Assembly: GCA_963585895.1 (NCBI GenBank)
Contig: OY757947.1
Span: forward strand, 33,348,378 to 33,412,377
DNA length: 64,000 bases
Reading direction: 5' to 3'
Origin: Sepioteuthis lessoniana
Lineage: Eukaryota; Mollusca; Cephalopoda; Myopsida; Loliginidae
In this document: positions 55,392-64,000 of the stretch, one piece after another
How positions within the stretch are numbered: the stretch's first letter is position 1
How the letters are laid out: each line of letters begins with the position of its first letter
The notes under the pieces: generated by a model
The model's database searches: none
Seen by the model: only the letters and a program-made list of their open reading frames with translations
What the model was told of the DNA's origin: nothing
Position numbers and translations under genes: made by a program

Positions 55392-55925
55392 TTTGGTTTA
55401 GTTTTATGACATACCAACCATTGCTGGTTATTTAATGCCAAATCCTGATTTTACATATATATTAAATATATGATTTGTAAACACATATTGCTGATACACA
55501 GAGTCTAATGAATAAACTGTTCTATTTCTAACAATTCAATTTACCTTACGTCAACGGCGTAAAATAATTCAGCTTATTGCTATGTAGCACTATCTATTCA
55601 ATTAAACCTCAGTAATTTGTTTGCACACAGTTAAATGATCAAACGGCTGTATTTCTAACAATTAAATTTAGGATAAGTCGTTTGGTTACCCTCGGTTTAA
55701 GTGTCAAACAGCTGTATGTGACCCATAGATAGGACACTTTCACGAGCTACCACTCCGGGCCAGAGTGGACCTGGGAGCAATGGCAATGAAGGAGTACTCC
55801 CCAAAACTCCAGCATTACTTGACATTCACCATCAGATTGTTAAATTCCACATACAGGACACTTGTTGGACGAGTCTTACCTCTTTGCAGAGATGCAATTG
55901 GCGTATTCTGCAGGCCTAGTCGACT
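55392..55925 (-). repeat. Family D retroposon
   Basis: Tail (TTTTATGACATACCAACC), inner units with CACACAGTTAAATGATCAAAC, head (GACCCATAGATAGGACAC to CAATTGGCGTATTCTGCAGG). Confidence 0.75.
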
Positions 55926-56275
55926 GGGCTGAAACGCATGGAGAAAAAAGTTTGATGGGAACTACAGAAAAGTTGTTTCGTGCTATTTTTAAAAAATCCT
56001 CGTAGTAGCACCTCACAAGAATGCTGCTGTAAGGCCACTTAGCTCTCATCTCACTGACTATCAAGTAAGCCGGGTGAAGTTAGAACCGACATTCTCTTGT
56101 AGAATCCAACTCATTCACACATGTATGTCGGCCGATCAGCAAAACTTACATTTTTAAACTCAGTATGAACTCTTAGATACGTCAGGAGGATTCACAAAGA
56201 TTGATAATCGATAGGGACGGATGGCGTGAGAGAGTCCAGGGAATCTGAGTTTTCGGCAAGCCTTGATGATGATAA
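55925..56275 (+). pseudogene. RTE-like LINE 3' fragment
   Basis: MEKKFDGNYRKV-like start, HLTRML, then GHLALISLTIK, RDGWRERVQGI and a GATGATGATAATAAG end. The order is as in the 38.3-kb copy, with many frame breaks. Confidence 0.55.
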
Positions 56276-56299
56276 TAAGTGTTTAAAAAGTCGTTTTTC

Positions 56300-56550
56300 T
56301 TCTAAACTAAACATATGTAAAGCAAGTTGGCCAACCCGAAGGTTCCATTTTAAATAGCCACAACACCAAGTTTTAGGGAAGAGCGCGACACCTTTTCCTA
56401 GATTGCACCACAGTTCCGTTATAATGCTGAGGGTTAAGCAAGGAGGTATCAAGTACCATTTTTTGAGTCTGGTATGATTCAACATCGGATTAAACTCTGG
56501 TCTCCAAGACAATTGGCGAACCCTATAGCCATTATGCCAATATATATACA
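56300..56550 (-). mobile_element. SINE family C, diverged
   Basis: The GTAAAGCAAGTTGGCC end near 56,316, the AAGCAAGGAGGTATCAAGTACC block, and the head near 56,540. Confidence 0.65.
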
Positions 56551-56615
56551 TATATATGAATTCATATACATATCCACATACATATGACTTCATATACATA
56601 TACTTATGAATATAC

Positions 56616-56830
56616 ATAATGTAAGTAAAGTTGACGACTGTAATATCGGGTGACCCGAAGGCTCCCTTTTCAATGGCTACTACCCCAAGGTGTAGGGGAG
56701 GGCGCTACTCTATATTTCTCCACTTACTCTTGATCAATACCTTATAATGCTGAGTGTTAAGCAAGGAGGCATCAATTAACATTTTTTTAGTCTTTGGTAT
56801 GACTCGGCCTGGGATTGAACCTGGGATATT
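56616..56830 (-). mobile_element. SINE family C, partial
   Basis: GTAAAGTTGACGACTG, GTGTAGGGGAGGGCGC and GGGATTGAACCTGGG. The head stops after the B-box-like part. Confidence 0.75.
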
Positions 56831-57179
56831 ATTAGATACTAAATATAACAAAACTCTAAAACATTGAAATTCTGTAACAGCAAGTATGAATATATATGAG
56901 TTTGCCCCATTCATACAATTTTAGTTTAAAGGCGTTTGAGTTTATCTAATAATATCCGTTTTGAGAATGAAATATAAGAGAGACAGAGACAGAGACAGAG
57001 AGACAGAGATTGGGATTGAGAAAAATGATAAAAAGAAAGAAATATGACGTAAAAGAGATCGATAGAGAAAGAGATGAAAAATAAAGAATAGGAGAGACAA
57101 ATGAAAGGAGAGACAAATGACAGGAGAGACAGACAAATAAAGAAAGAGTGACAGACAGAGCAAACAGGAGATAGAGATT

Positions 57180-57185
57180 GTTAGT

Positions 57186-57236
<51 letters not shown>

Positions 57237-57843
57237 AAAAAAGAGAAGAGATTGATAAATCGATAGAGAAAGAGAAGAAAAAGAAATATGGAGGTGCCCG
57301 TGGTGTAATGGTTATCGTCGTAGGAATTGGACACGGCGACACGAGTTCAAATACTGGATGAGGCTGATAACATTTCCCATAGCACTAATACCCTTGGGAA
57401 AGGTATGAATCCAATTATTCTCCCTCCAGCTATGGGTAAATAGTAGGACAGACTGGGTTCTTCAGCCTTGGCGAGGCAACTAGTCTAGGAGAAGGAAAAC
57501 TCTGAATTCAAACCTCTGCTTAAAAAGTGACCGTGTGTCATATCATGCCCGGGTGGAGGGGTCGGTAAATAGGAAGAAAGAGAAATAGAATAAAATAGAA
57601 AAGGGAGAGAGAGAGGGGGGAAGAGAGAGAGAGAGGGTAAGAAAAATAAAAATGTCAAAAAAGAGAATAGATTGATAAATAGATAAATAAACAGAAGAAA
57701 GAGAAATAGAATAAAATAGAAAAGGGAGAGAAGGGGGGGAAGAGAAAGAGAGAGAGGGTAAGAAAAATAAAAATGTCAAAAAAGAGAATAGATTGATAAA
57801 TAGATAAATAAACAGAAGAAAGAGAAATAGAATAAAATAGAAA

Positions 57844-57876
<33 letters not shown>

Positions 57877-58101
57877 CGGGGGACGAGAAGAAGAATGTGA
57901 AAGAGAAAGAGAAAGAGAAGGAGAAAGAATATGTGAGGAAACAAAAAACAGAAAATAAACGGATTGAGAAGCGAAAGAGAATTAGAAGGGGAAAAATAAA
58001 GAGAGAGAGAGAGAAAATTGAAGAGGAAGAGAGAGAATAGGTTGAGGTAGAGAAAATAAGAGAGAACAAGAGAGAGAGAAAACGGAACTCAGTGAGAGAG
58101 A

Positions 58102-58134
<33 letters not shown>

Positions 58135-58772
58135 TAAAATAAAATGAGAAAGAGAAAACGTAACAGCATAAGAGAGCTAGTCAGAGAATAAGATAGATAG
58201 ATAGATAGATAAAGAGAGAGAGAAGTATTTATTACGAAAGAGATTAAGACAGCTTTTTAAAAGTTTCAAATAAATGTGAATTTTATGGATACATTGGCCC
58301 TTATAATATTGACATTTCAAATTAGTAGGAATTATTTACCTGTTTAAAATGATTGTGAACTGAATACATTGGCTTTTAAGAACATTGATATTGCAAGTAA
58401 GAATGAGATTTTCAACTGTTTAAAATGCAGGTAAAGATATATCATTTTACAGAATCTGATTGGCCAATAAAATTGTTAAACTGATTTCGGCATAAAATAA
58501 CCAACAAGAATCGACAATTGACAACCAACCAACCTATCTATCTATCTATCTATGCTATTCTGTTCATATCGATCTGTTCATACCCTTGGGAAAGGTATGA
58601 ATCCAATTATTCTCCCTCCAGCTATTGGTAAAATAGTAGGGCTGACTGTGTTCTTCAGCCTTGGTGTGATAACTAGTCTAGGAGAAGGAAAACTCTGAAT
58701 TCAAACCTGTTAAACTCCGCTTAAAATTGACCTTGTGTCATATCCTGCCCAAGCAGGGGGGTTGGTAAATAT
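57180..58772 (-). repeat. Right arm of the inverted duplication
   Basis: Inverted copy of 52,305-53,995: (GA)n, a full plus-strand SINE A (57,291-57,571), GA-rich blocks, the stretch ending AACCAACAAGAATCGACAATTG (near 58,520), TCTA blocks and a 5'-truncated plus-strand SINE A (58,576-58,770). It differs in having a roughly 125-base GA-rich block twice (about 57,575-57,840) and lacking a small duplication near 52,960 of the other arm. Confidence 0.9.
57291..57571 (+). mobile_element. SINE family A in the right arm
   Basis: Partner of the SINE at 53,575-53,874 at the matching place in the inverted arm, so it was present before duplication. Confidence 0.85.
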
Positions 58773-58792
58773 GGATTGTAATTAGGAGGTGC

Positions 58793-59062
58793 TCGTGGTG
58801 TAATGGTTATCGTCGCAGGAAATGGACACGGCGACACGAGTTCAAATCCTGGACGAGACTGATTGCATTTCACATAGCACTAATGCCCTTGGGAAAGGTA
58901 TGAATCTAATTATTCTTCCTCCAATAGTAGGGCAGACGAGGTTCTTCAGCCTTGATGAGGCAACTAGTCTAGAAGGAAAACTCTGAATTCAAACCTGTTA
59001 AACTCCGCTTAAAAATTGACCTTGTGTCATATCCTGCCCAAGCGAAGGGGTTGGGTAAATAT
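58793..59062 (+). mobile_element. SINE family A
   Basis: Head GAGGTGCTCGTGGTGTAATGG and ACGAGTTCAAATCCTGG to TTGGGTAAATATG, just outside the inverted duplication, in tandem with the truncated copy. A short internal part around CTCCAATAG is missing. Confidence 0.85.
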
Positions 59063-59256
59063 GAATAATATCTGTTTTGATACTGTATTGCTTTACTAAA
59101 TGATAGTCTTCGTGTCTTTGTATAAGAGAAAATTGCCCCTTTTTAATAAATTGCCTTTTTTTAATAAAAGATTGTTGGGTTATGGGTGATACTGGGAATA
59201 ATGCCCGATAATATTTATTTTGATTGTTTAATGTTAGACAAGAAATTATAAGTTAT

Positions 59257-59475
59257 AATAATCGTCGTAAGAAATGGACACGGTGACCCGAGTTCGAATC
59301 CTAGACAAGGCAGTTTCACGCAGCACCAATACTCTTGTAAAAAGCATGAATCCATGTATTTTACCTCAATTAAATTGTAGGGTAGACTAGTTTCTTTAAC
59401 CTCGGTATGGCAAGCGGTCTAGGAAAGTGAAAACTCTAAATTCAAACCTTTTAAGTTCCGCTTAAATCCAAAAAT
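59257..59475 (+). mobile_element. SINE family A, old copy
   Basis: ATCGTCGTAAGAAATGG, CGAGTTCGAATCC, CTCTTGTAAAAAGCATGAATCC and AAACTCTAAATTCAAACC. The head start and 3' end are lost. Confidence 0.6.
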
Positions 59476-59479
59476 ATTA

Positions 59480-59950
59480 CAATAATTAAAAAAATATTTT
59501 TGATAAGTCGTTTTTCTCCGACAAAAGCCGAACGCGAAAACATAACTTCCGTTTCCAAGAATTTTACACGTGATTTATTTTTCTGCTTAGTCACTTTTCT
59601 TTCTTTTTTGGTTGACTTAAACAAAGACACTAAACTTTAAACCATATTTCGTTGGTTCAGTAGTAAGTAATTTTTTTTTATTCTAATGAATTGTTCATAA
59701 AATATTTTTTGTGTTTAACTTCAACGAGAGACATCCATTAAAAAGGTTTCTTTCTTAAACCATATTTCGTTGGTTCAGTAGTAACGAATTGTTTACTAAA
59801 TATTTTATTTTATTTTTTCAATATGACATTTTTTCTCTTAAAGTTCAACGAAAGACATCTATATAAATAAAAATGTGAAATATGCATTTTCTTCTTTTTT
59901 TCCAATTTAAACAAACTGAGCCACAGCAACGCGTGGCCGAGTACAGCTAG
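59480..59950. other. AT-rich sequence with a short direct repeat
   Basis: AAACCATATTTCGTTGGTTCAGTAGTAA occurs at about 59,639 and 59,757, and CAACGAGAGACATC recurs as CAACGAAAGACATC. A degenerate tandem duplication of about 118 bases. Confidence 0.5.
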
Positions 59951-59954
59951 TATA

Positions 59955-60265
59955 TATATATGTAAACAACATTCCACAAAACAGCAACTGTACGATGACC
60001 TATCTCCTATCTCTAAAACTATTCAAATTATACCAACAAGACATATAGGATACTGTTGGAGAAGTCAGGGCGAGCTCATCAGCGACGTTCCCCTCTGGAC
60101 ACCTTCAAACAGACGAGCAGGTGTTGGACGTTCGGCTAGGACCTATCTACAACATATTTGTACGGATACAGGATGTAGTCTGGAGGACCTGCCGAATACA
60201 AAGGATGATAGAGACGAATGAGGGGAGAGAGAGTCAGGGAAAACACGTGTGTGAGGCACGACGAT
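59955..60265 (+). pseudogene. RTE-like LINE 3' fragment
   Basis: YDDLSPISKTIQIIPTRHIG, YCWRSQGELISDVPLWTP, GVGRSARTYLQHICTDTGCS and LEDLPNTKDDRDE, then a stop and frame loss. It ends at ACGACGATTTTTTGAG, where a PLE-type terminus starts. Confidence 0.7.
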
Positions 60266-60280
60266 TTTTTGAGAAGCAAA

Positions 60281-60326
60281 GTCGACACTATAGCGTTTCG
60301 GTTCAAGTGAACCATCATCAGGACTA
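60281..60326 (-). ncRNA. Hammerhead ribozyme motif, type I (HHR-3)
   Basis: On the minus strand the core CTGATGA is 60,322-60,316 and GAAA is 60,300-60,297. Stem I AGTC (60,326-60,323) pairs with GACT (60,284-60,281). Stem II is GGTTC/GAACC with an ACTT loop and one extra T before it. Stem III is ACGC/GUGU around UAUA. The predicted cut follows C (position 60,285) in GUC. All core bases are present. The flanking GAGAAGCAAAGTCGAC matches the PLE terminus at 34.7 kb, so this is a PLE end next to an RTE fragment. Confidence 0.8.
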
Positions 60327-60582
60327 TGTGGGATATATTAGTGATGTTAAATCAACGATGGATGTTTAAAAATGCAAAATACAAAAACCTAGGGAAAATT
60401 TATATAACAAGAAAAAGTTGGCCGTTTAATTAATGAATCAGCGTTTGTTCTTTTAAATTACGTCATTTGACTAATTAGGAATATTGTATAGAATTTATGT
60501 TCAGTTTGTTTATCGAGAAAAATTTCGAATCAAACGGAAGAAAAAGAAAGACAAAAAAAAAGAAAGCATGAAATTATGATAA

Positions 60583-60583
<1 letters not shown>

Positions 60584-60668
<85 letters not shown>
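60584..60668. repeat. (TA)n-(TG)n compound microsatellite
   Basis: TATATA to about 60,617, then TGTG to 60,668. Confidence 0.95.
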
Positions 60669-60672
<4 letters not shown>

Positions 60673-60899
60673 AAATACGGCAAATACGTAAATTTTTAAT
60701 GATCCCTGAAAGTGCGGATGCAATTTGTCAACAAATACAACGCTCAGATTCAGTAAAATCATGTAATTATCTGATTTCGAAAACATTTTCATTATTTGTT
60801 AATTAGTGAATTAATTTATCTTCGAAAAAGTATTTTTGGGGAATCTTTTGGGGGATAAATTTATTTCAACTCAGCCAGGTTGACTGACATTATATACTT

Positions 60900-61115
60900 T
60901 TGTATGACTTTATATGTTAAAGGGAATGATATGAATCCAACTTATCTCTCTCCAACTATGAGTCAGCAGTAGAGCAGACTGGGCGCTTTAACCTTGGTAT
61001 GACAACCAGTATAGAAGAAGGAAAACTCTGAATTCAAACTTGTTAGGCTCCGCTAAAAAAATGATCTTTTATCACATCCTGCTTGTGGTAAAGTGTTTGG
61101 TGAATACATAGAAAA
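60900..61115 (+). mobile_element. SINE family A, old partial copy
   Basis: GGGAATGATATGAATCCAAC, ACTATGAGTCAGCAGTAGAG and GAAGGAAAACTCTGAATTC survive. Head missing. Confidence 0.6.
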
Positions 61116-61202
61116 AGAGTCTTTGTAAATTTGGTTTAAAAGAAAATGTGTTGACTTTTATATTTGGTTATCATGGCACACATGTTTTCGGTTTGTTTTT
61201 AA

Positions 61203-61410
61203 GTCCACATATCACATATCACATATCCAGATATCCACATATCACATATCACATATCCAGGTATCCACATATCACATATCCACATATCACATAACACATA
61301 TCCACATATCACATATCCACATATCACATAACACATATCCACATATCCACATATCACATATCCACATATCACATATCCACATATCCACATATCTCACATC
61401 ACATATCATA
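61203..61410. repeat. CACATATC minisatellite
   Basis: CACATATC and CACATATCCACATAT units repeated about twenty times. A shorter patch of the same repeat lies at 62,648-62,705. Confidence 0.9.
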
Positions 61411-61615
61411 TATATAGAAAGCTTGTCTACTTAAACCCTACACATTACTACTTCTTTACTTAATAGACTCTGTCAAATCATAAGATACTACTCTATATTT
61501 ATTTTTTACAGGAAAACCTTTTAACCAATATCCCTTTCGATGACAGCCTTAATGTTACATCCGTAATCAATCTTACATCCATTAAACCTATTTTCTCCGA
61601 CAAACTTTCTTTTCT
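61406..61615 (+). repeat. First copy of a 200-bp direct duplication
   Basis: Almost identical to 62,708-62,907. Begins TATATAGAAAGCTTGTC next to the CACATATC minisatellite in both places. Confidence 0.9.
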
Positions 61616-61715
61616 TTTCGTTTCAATAACCGCTAAACGTCGCATGCAGACTGATGGTGTTACTATGGGATCCCCGCCAGAGCTGATGTTTTCAAGTAAA
61701 AAGTCAATGAGAAAA
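61512..61715 (+). pseudogene. Penelope-like reverse transcriptase fragment
   Basis: Reading from GAAAACC: ENLLTNIPFDDSLNVTSVIN, then SIKPIFSDKL, and RRMQTDGVTMGSPPELM. LLTNIPFDD and QTDGVTMGSP resemble the LFTNVPLD and QTDGVAMGSPLGP blocks of PLE reverse transcriptases. The 5' edge follows TTATTTTTTACAG, which looks like an intron acceptor. The catalytic YxDD part is not attached. Confidence 0.6.
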
Positions 61716-61784
61716 AAGTTGAGGACAATTTCCTCAGTATAAATATATCATATATAACGAAAGACACGCAACGTTATTCGCCCT

Positions 61785-62250
61785 GTCGCCAGAGCTTACG
61801 CTGACTGTATCTTCTGCAGACGGGCAAGACGCCTTCCCTCCTCCTGCTAAAAAAGATAAGTTTGTTCAGGATATGAAAATAAACTGCATCTAGAGATAGA
61901 AAAATATGGGGGCACTTCTTCATTGCAATTACATCTACGTCCACTCTGACCCGGAGAGGTAGTACTTATTAGACTCCATTCTGTTTGTCGAATAAAATCT
62001 GTTTAAAAAGTAGTAATTTACGAAGGTTTTGGTTTAGATGTAGCTCAAGGCTTCGTGAATAGGGTATCCAATTAGATCTGTTTAAAACGTATGGAATTTG
62101 ATGGAATCGTGAGTAAAAATTTTTTTCAACAGTTAGACAACTAATCTAAACATGAGGATACAATGAATGTGATTCCCTAATATAAAATAACCCTAGCCAG
62201 ATTGCAACGCCGTTAAAATGATTCAATCAGCCAATCAATCCATGAAACGA
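61785..62250 (+). repeat. Family E retroposon
   Basis: Diverged head (CTGACTGTATCTTCTGCAGACGGG), GTCCACTCTGACCCGGAG, ATAAAATCTGTTTAAAAAG and the tail GAATGTGATTCCCTAA, then TGCAACGCCGTTAAAATG. Confidence 0.6.
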
Positions 62251-62413
62251 AGAGTTTCTCGTATCAGTTCATCCACCAAAATTTGGCCAATGATGGCTAT
62301 CCACACACACACACACACATACACACACACACACACTCCCGTCATATATATGCATTTATATGGAGAAAAATTGAAAAACAAAATAATCCAGAATTGATGG
62401 ATTTATTAGAAGG

Positions 62414-62463
62414 GAATTCGACATTAAAACGTTTCGGTTTTAATAAGCCTTCGTCAGGACTTG
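62414..62463 (-). ncRNA. Hammerhead ribozyme motif, type I (HHR-4)
   Basis: On the minus strand the core is CTGACGA (62,457-62,451, C at the variable seventh core position) and GAAA is 62,435-62,432. Stem II is GGCTT/AAACC with one mismatch and an extra A. Stem III pairs ACGUU with AAUGU. The cut is predicted after GUC (C at 62,420). Stem I matches four of five pairs. More decayed than HHR-1 and HHR-3. Confidence 0.65.
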
Positions 62464-62499
62464 AAGATAATTATTATAGTTTTCTACCTTAAGGACCAT

Positions 62500-62645
62500 C
62501 GTATATGCTATCCGAAATTTATAGATGAAGTATTCAATTATATAGAAAATTTCTTTACCCTAAATCTTTCATACGTTTTTTCTAAATCTCAAGCTCTTAA
62601 AATCCCAAACAGAAATTGTTCTCAAATTGGCATCAACACACCCTC
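62500..62645 (+). other. Possible PLE-related coding remnant
   Basis: YPKFIDEVFNYIENFFTLNL and SYVFSKSQALKIPNRNCSQI are open in one frame. It sits between a hammerhead and the duplicated PLE reverse-transcriptase piece, so it may belong to a PLE, but I do not recognise the domain. Confidence 0.3.
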
Positions 62646-62707
62646 TAATATCACATATCCACATATCACATATCACATATCCAGATATCCACATATCCAC
62701 ATATTAC

Positions 62708-62907
62708 ATATATAGAAAGCTTGTCTACTTAAACCCTACACATTACTACTTCTTGACTTAATAGACTCTGTCAAATCATAAGATACTACTCTATATTTAT
62801 TTTTTACAGGAAAACCTTTTAACCAATATCCCTTTCGTTGACAGCCTTAATGTTACATCCGTAATCAATCTTACATCCATTAAACCTATTTTCTCCGACA
62901 AACTTTA
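62708..62907 (+). repeat. Second copy of the 200-bp direct duplication
   Basis: Differs from the first copy at only two or three positions by eye and stops after CTCCGACAAACTTT, so it lacks the QTDGVTMGSP part. Confidence 0.9.
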
Positions 62908-63074
62908 TATAAACATATAACTCTTCCACTATATAGAAAAGTATTTAAATAAACTTGATATAAAAACTGTCACAAAAAAAAAAATCTGAATATGAGCACA
63001 GGTAAAAAATCATAAATAATAGTAGTAATCCCAGTCTAGTAAGAACATAAGTTTATAAGTCCAAAATATTATCT

Positions 63075-63380
63075 CTAAACGCAGGACACATAGCGTAACG
63101 GTTATAGACGTTGGTTCCCTAAGGAGGGTGCAGGTTCAATCCTGAATTGCAGACGAGTATAGGAATGCTTGTACTCTTACAAGACATGTTCAGGTTAATT
63201 GGCAGCGCTAGTACCATGTCAAGTTAATTTGGCGTCCTTGTCCGCGATATGGACTGTTGGCTCAGTCGTACAGTCTCTGCAATCTGTGGTCGCTAGTTCG
63301 ATCTCCAATGCTGGAGATCCCGGTATAAACTGCTGATGAGACCTAATAAGGTCGAAACAACTGTCCAGTGTTTCTATTGG
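63075..63380 (+). mobile_element. Family F: tRNA-like dimer followed by a hammerhead
   Basis: The first tRNA-like unit has TAGCGTAACGGTTATAGACG (A box) and GCAGGTTCAATCCTG (B box). The second, about 170 bases on, has TTGGCTCAGTCGTACAG and TAGTTCGATCTCC. A canonical hammerhead follows immediately. The order fits a SINE-like retroposon with internal pol III promoters and a self-cleaving 3' part, like the hammerhead-bearing Sm-alpha repeats of schistosomes. A single copy in the window, so the full extent is unknown. Confidence 0.6.
63327..63373 (+). ncRNA. Hammerhead ribozyme, type I, canonical core (HHR-5)
   Basis: Core CTGATGA at 63,333-63,339 and GAAA at 63,354-63,357. Stem II GACC (63,340-63,343) pairs with GGTC (63,350-63,353) around TAATAA, with no extra base. 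Stem III is the minimal AC/GU (63,357-63,358 with 63,363-63,364) around AACT. The cut is predicted after C63,365 of GUC. Stem I AAACTG (63,327-63,332) pairs with CAGT-TT across a bulged G (63,366-63,372). Minimal stem III is typical of retroelement hammerheads, which are thought to act as dimers or with stem I contacts. Confidence 0.85.
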
Positions 63381-63384
63381 TCTT

Positions 63385-63964
63385 ACGAAGGATTTCTCTG
63401 GTAATTCAATTCACAATTCTAACATTATTTAAAAACTGCAATAACCTAAAATCTATCGACTTACAAACCATATCAATATATCCAATTACCTATGCGTAAA
63501 CATATCACAGATGTTAAGATGAATCGTAATTATCAAATAGCAATGATTTGAACAATGTGCAAACTAATGAGCTCTGGATCGCGTAAGAATTAAATAAAAA
63601 TCTGGTAATTTTTTTTCTTAAATCATTTTATTTAATGAATAACTCTAGTAAGCCGATCAGCTTAGACCCAGTCTTTATTAAAATTTTCGATTGCAGAGAA
63701 AGCTAAGAGCCCCCCCCCCACCGCAAAAAAAAAAGGTTGAAAGATTCTTTTGAACCTGTTCTCTGTTCCGTAATATTGTCTCTTATGAAATGTTCCCGTC
63801 ATTGAACATGATTCTTCTTCCTGTAATCATAAAAATTATTGTCGACGGTCTAAAATCTTGCGATTAAAACAAATGTGTCATGTCAAGGACACCCATTATT
63901 GAAAGACTTTTGCTCCACCTACAGGGCACAGAGATAAATAGACTAAGAAAGATAATGAATAGGT

Positions 63965-63965
<1 letters not shown>
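63385..63965. other. Unassigned AT-rich sequence
   Basis: Contains (C)11 ACCGC (A)10 near 63,709-63,734 and no recognised element. Confidence 0.4.

Positions 63966-64000
<35 letters not shown>
63966..64000. repeat. (TA)n at the window end
   Basis: TA run continuing past the window edge. Confidence 0.95.

Noticed and set aside
54452-55401. Lys/Glu-rich and Phe/Leu-rich frames of up to 247 residues
   Set aside because: They translate the CTTT array and run on into families E and D.

Overview
What the window is. This is eukaryotic, AT-rich, very repeat-dense DNA with no host protein-coding gene, rRNA or intact tRNA that I can recognise. Nearly every open reading frame is a translated microsatellite (TA, CA, TCTA, CTTT, CT repeats) or a decayed piece of a mobile element. 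The mix of several tRNA-headed SINE families, truncated LINEs, Penelope-like elements (PLEs), mariner remnants and long AT and TCTA/GATA arrays fits a metazoan. I favour a cephalopod mollusc, probably an octopus. That rests on general resemblance, because two SINE families share a central domain as Ceph-type SINEs do, and no diagnostic host gene is present. The window is most likely intergenic or intronic.

Layout. 0-7 kb: tandem and inverted SINEs, a LINE 3' end, AT-centred palindromes, a hammerhead ribozyme near 4.7 kb and TCTA arrays. 7-10.5 kb: one minus-strand composite repeat (family D) interrupted by two LTR-like elements and a SINE. 10.5-16 kb: a plus-strand D copy, another LTR-like element, a GC-rich palindrome and a long palindrome carrying a SINE. 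16-17 kb: a CCTATAAAAGTCTC minisatellite. 17-25 kb: D copies, a transposon-endonuclease pseudogene, a GATA array, an 89-bp array, a mariner fragment and two tandem LINE C-terminal fragments. 25-34 kb: more LINE pieces, facing D copies and a third LTR-like copy. 33.8-34.75 kb: a PLE remnant whose ribozyme is split by a SINE. 35-37 kb: a 30-bp minisatellite interrupted by an unknown retroposon. 37-43 kb: D heads, two RTE-like LINE ends and SINEs. 43-46.1 kb: TTA arrays and palindromic AT-core repeats. 46.8-48.7 kb: two minus-strand LINE fragments, each hit by a SINE. 49.2-50.1 kb: an internally deleted mariner. 52.3-58.8 kb: a 1.6-1.7 kb inverted duplication around a 3.2 kb spacer. 60-63.4 kb: PLE and ribozyme-rich DNA ending in a tRNA-like dimer followed by a canonical hammerhead.

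How the parts relate. The SINE and D families look like passengers of LINE machinery. Five insertions have clear 11-17 bp target-site duplications, and families B, D and E share one 3' tail, suggesting a common LINE partner. The hammerhead motifs sit in PLE-terminal contexts or in a tRNA-headed retroposon, and are the most interesting biology here. SINE family names A-F, HHR numbers and LINE copy labels are my own working labels. All coordinates come from reading by eye, and edges of degenerate repeats are good to about 10-30 bases.
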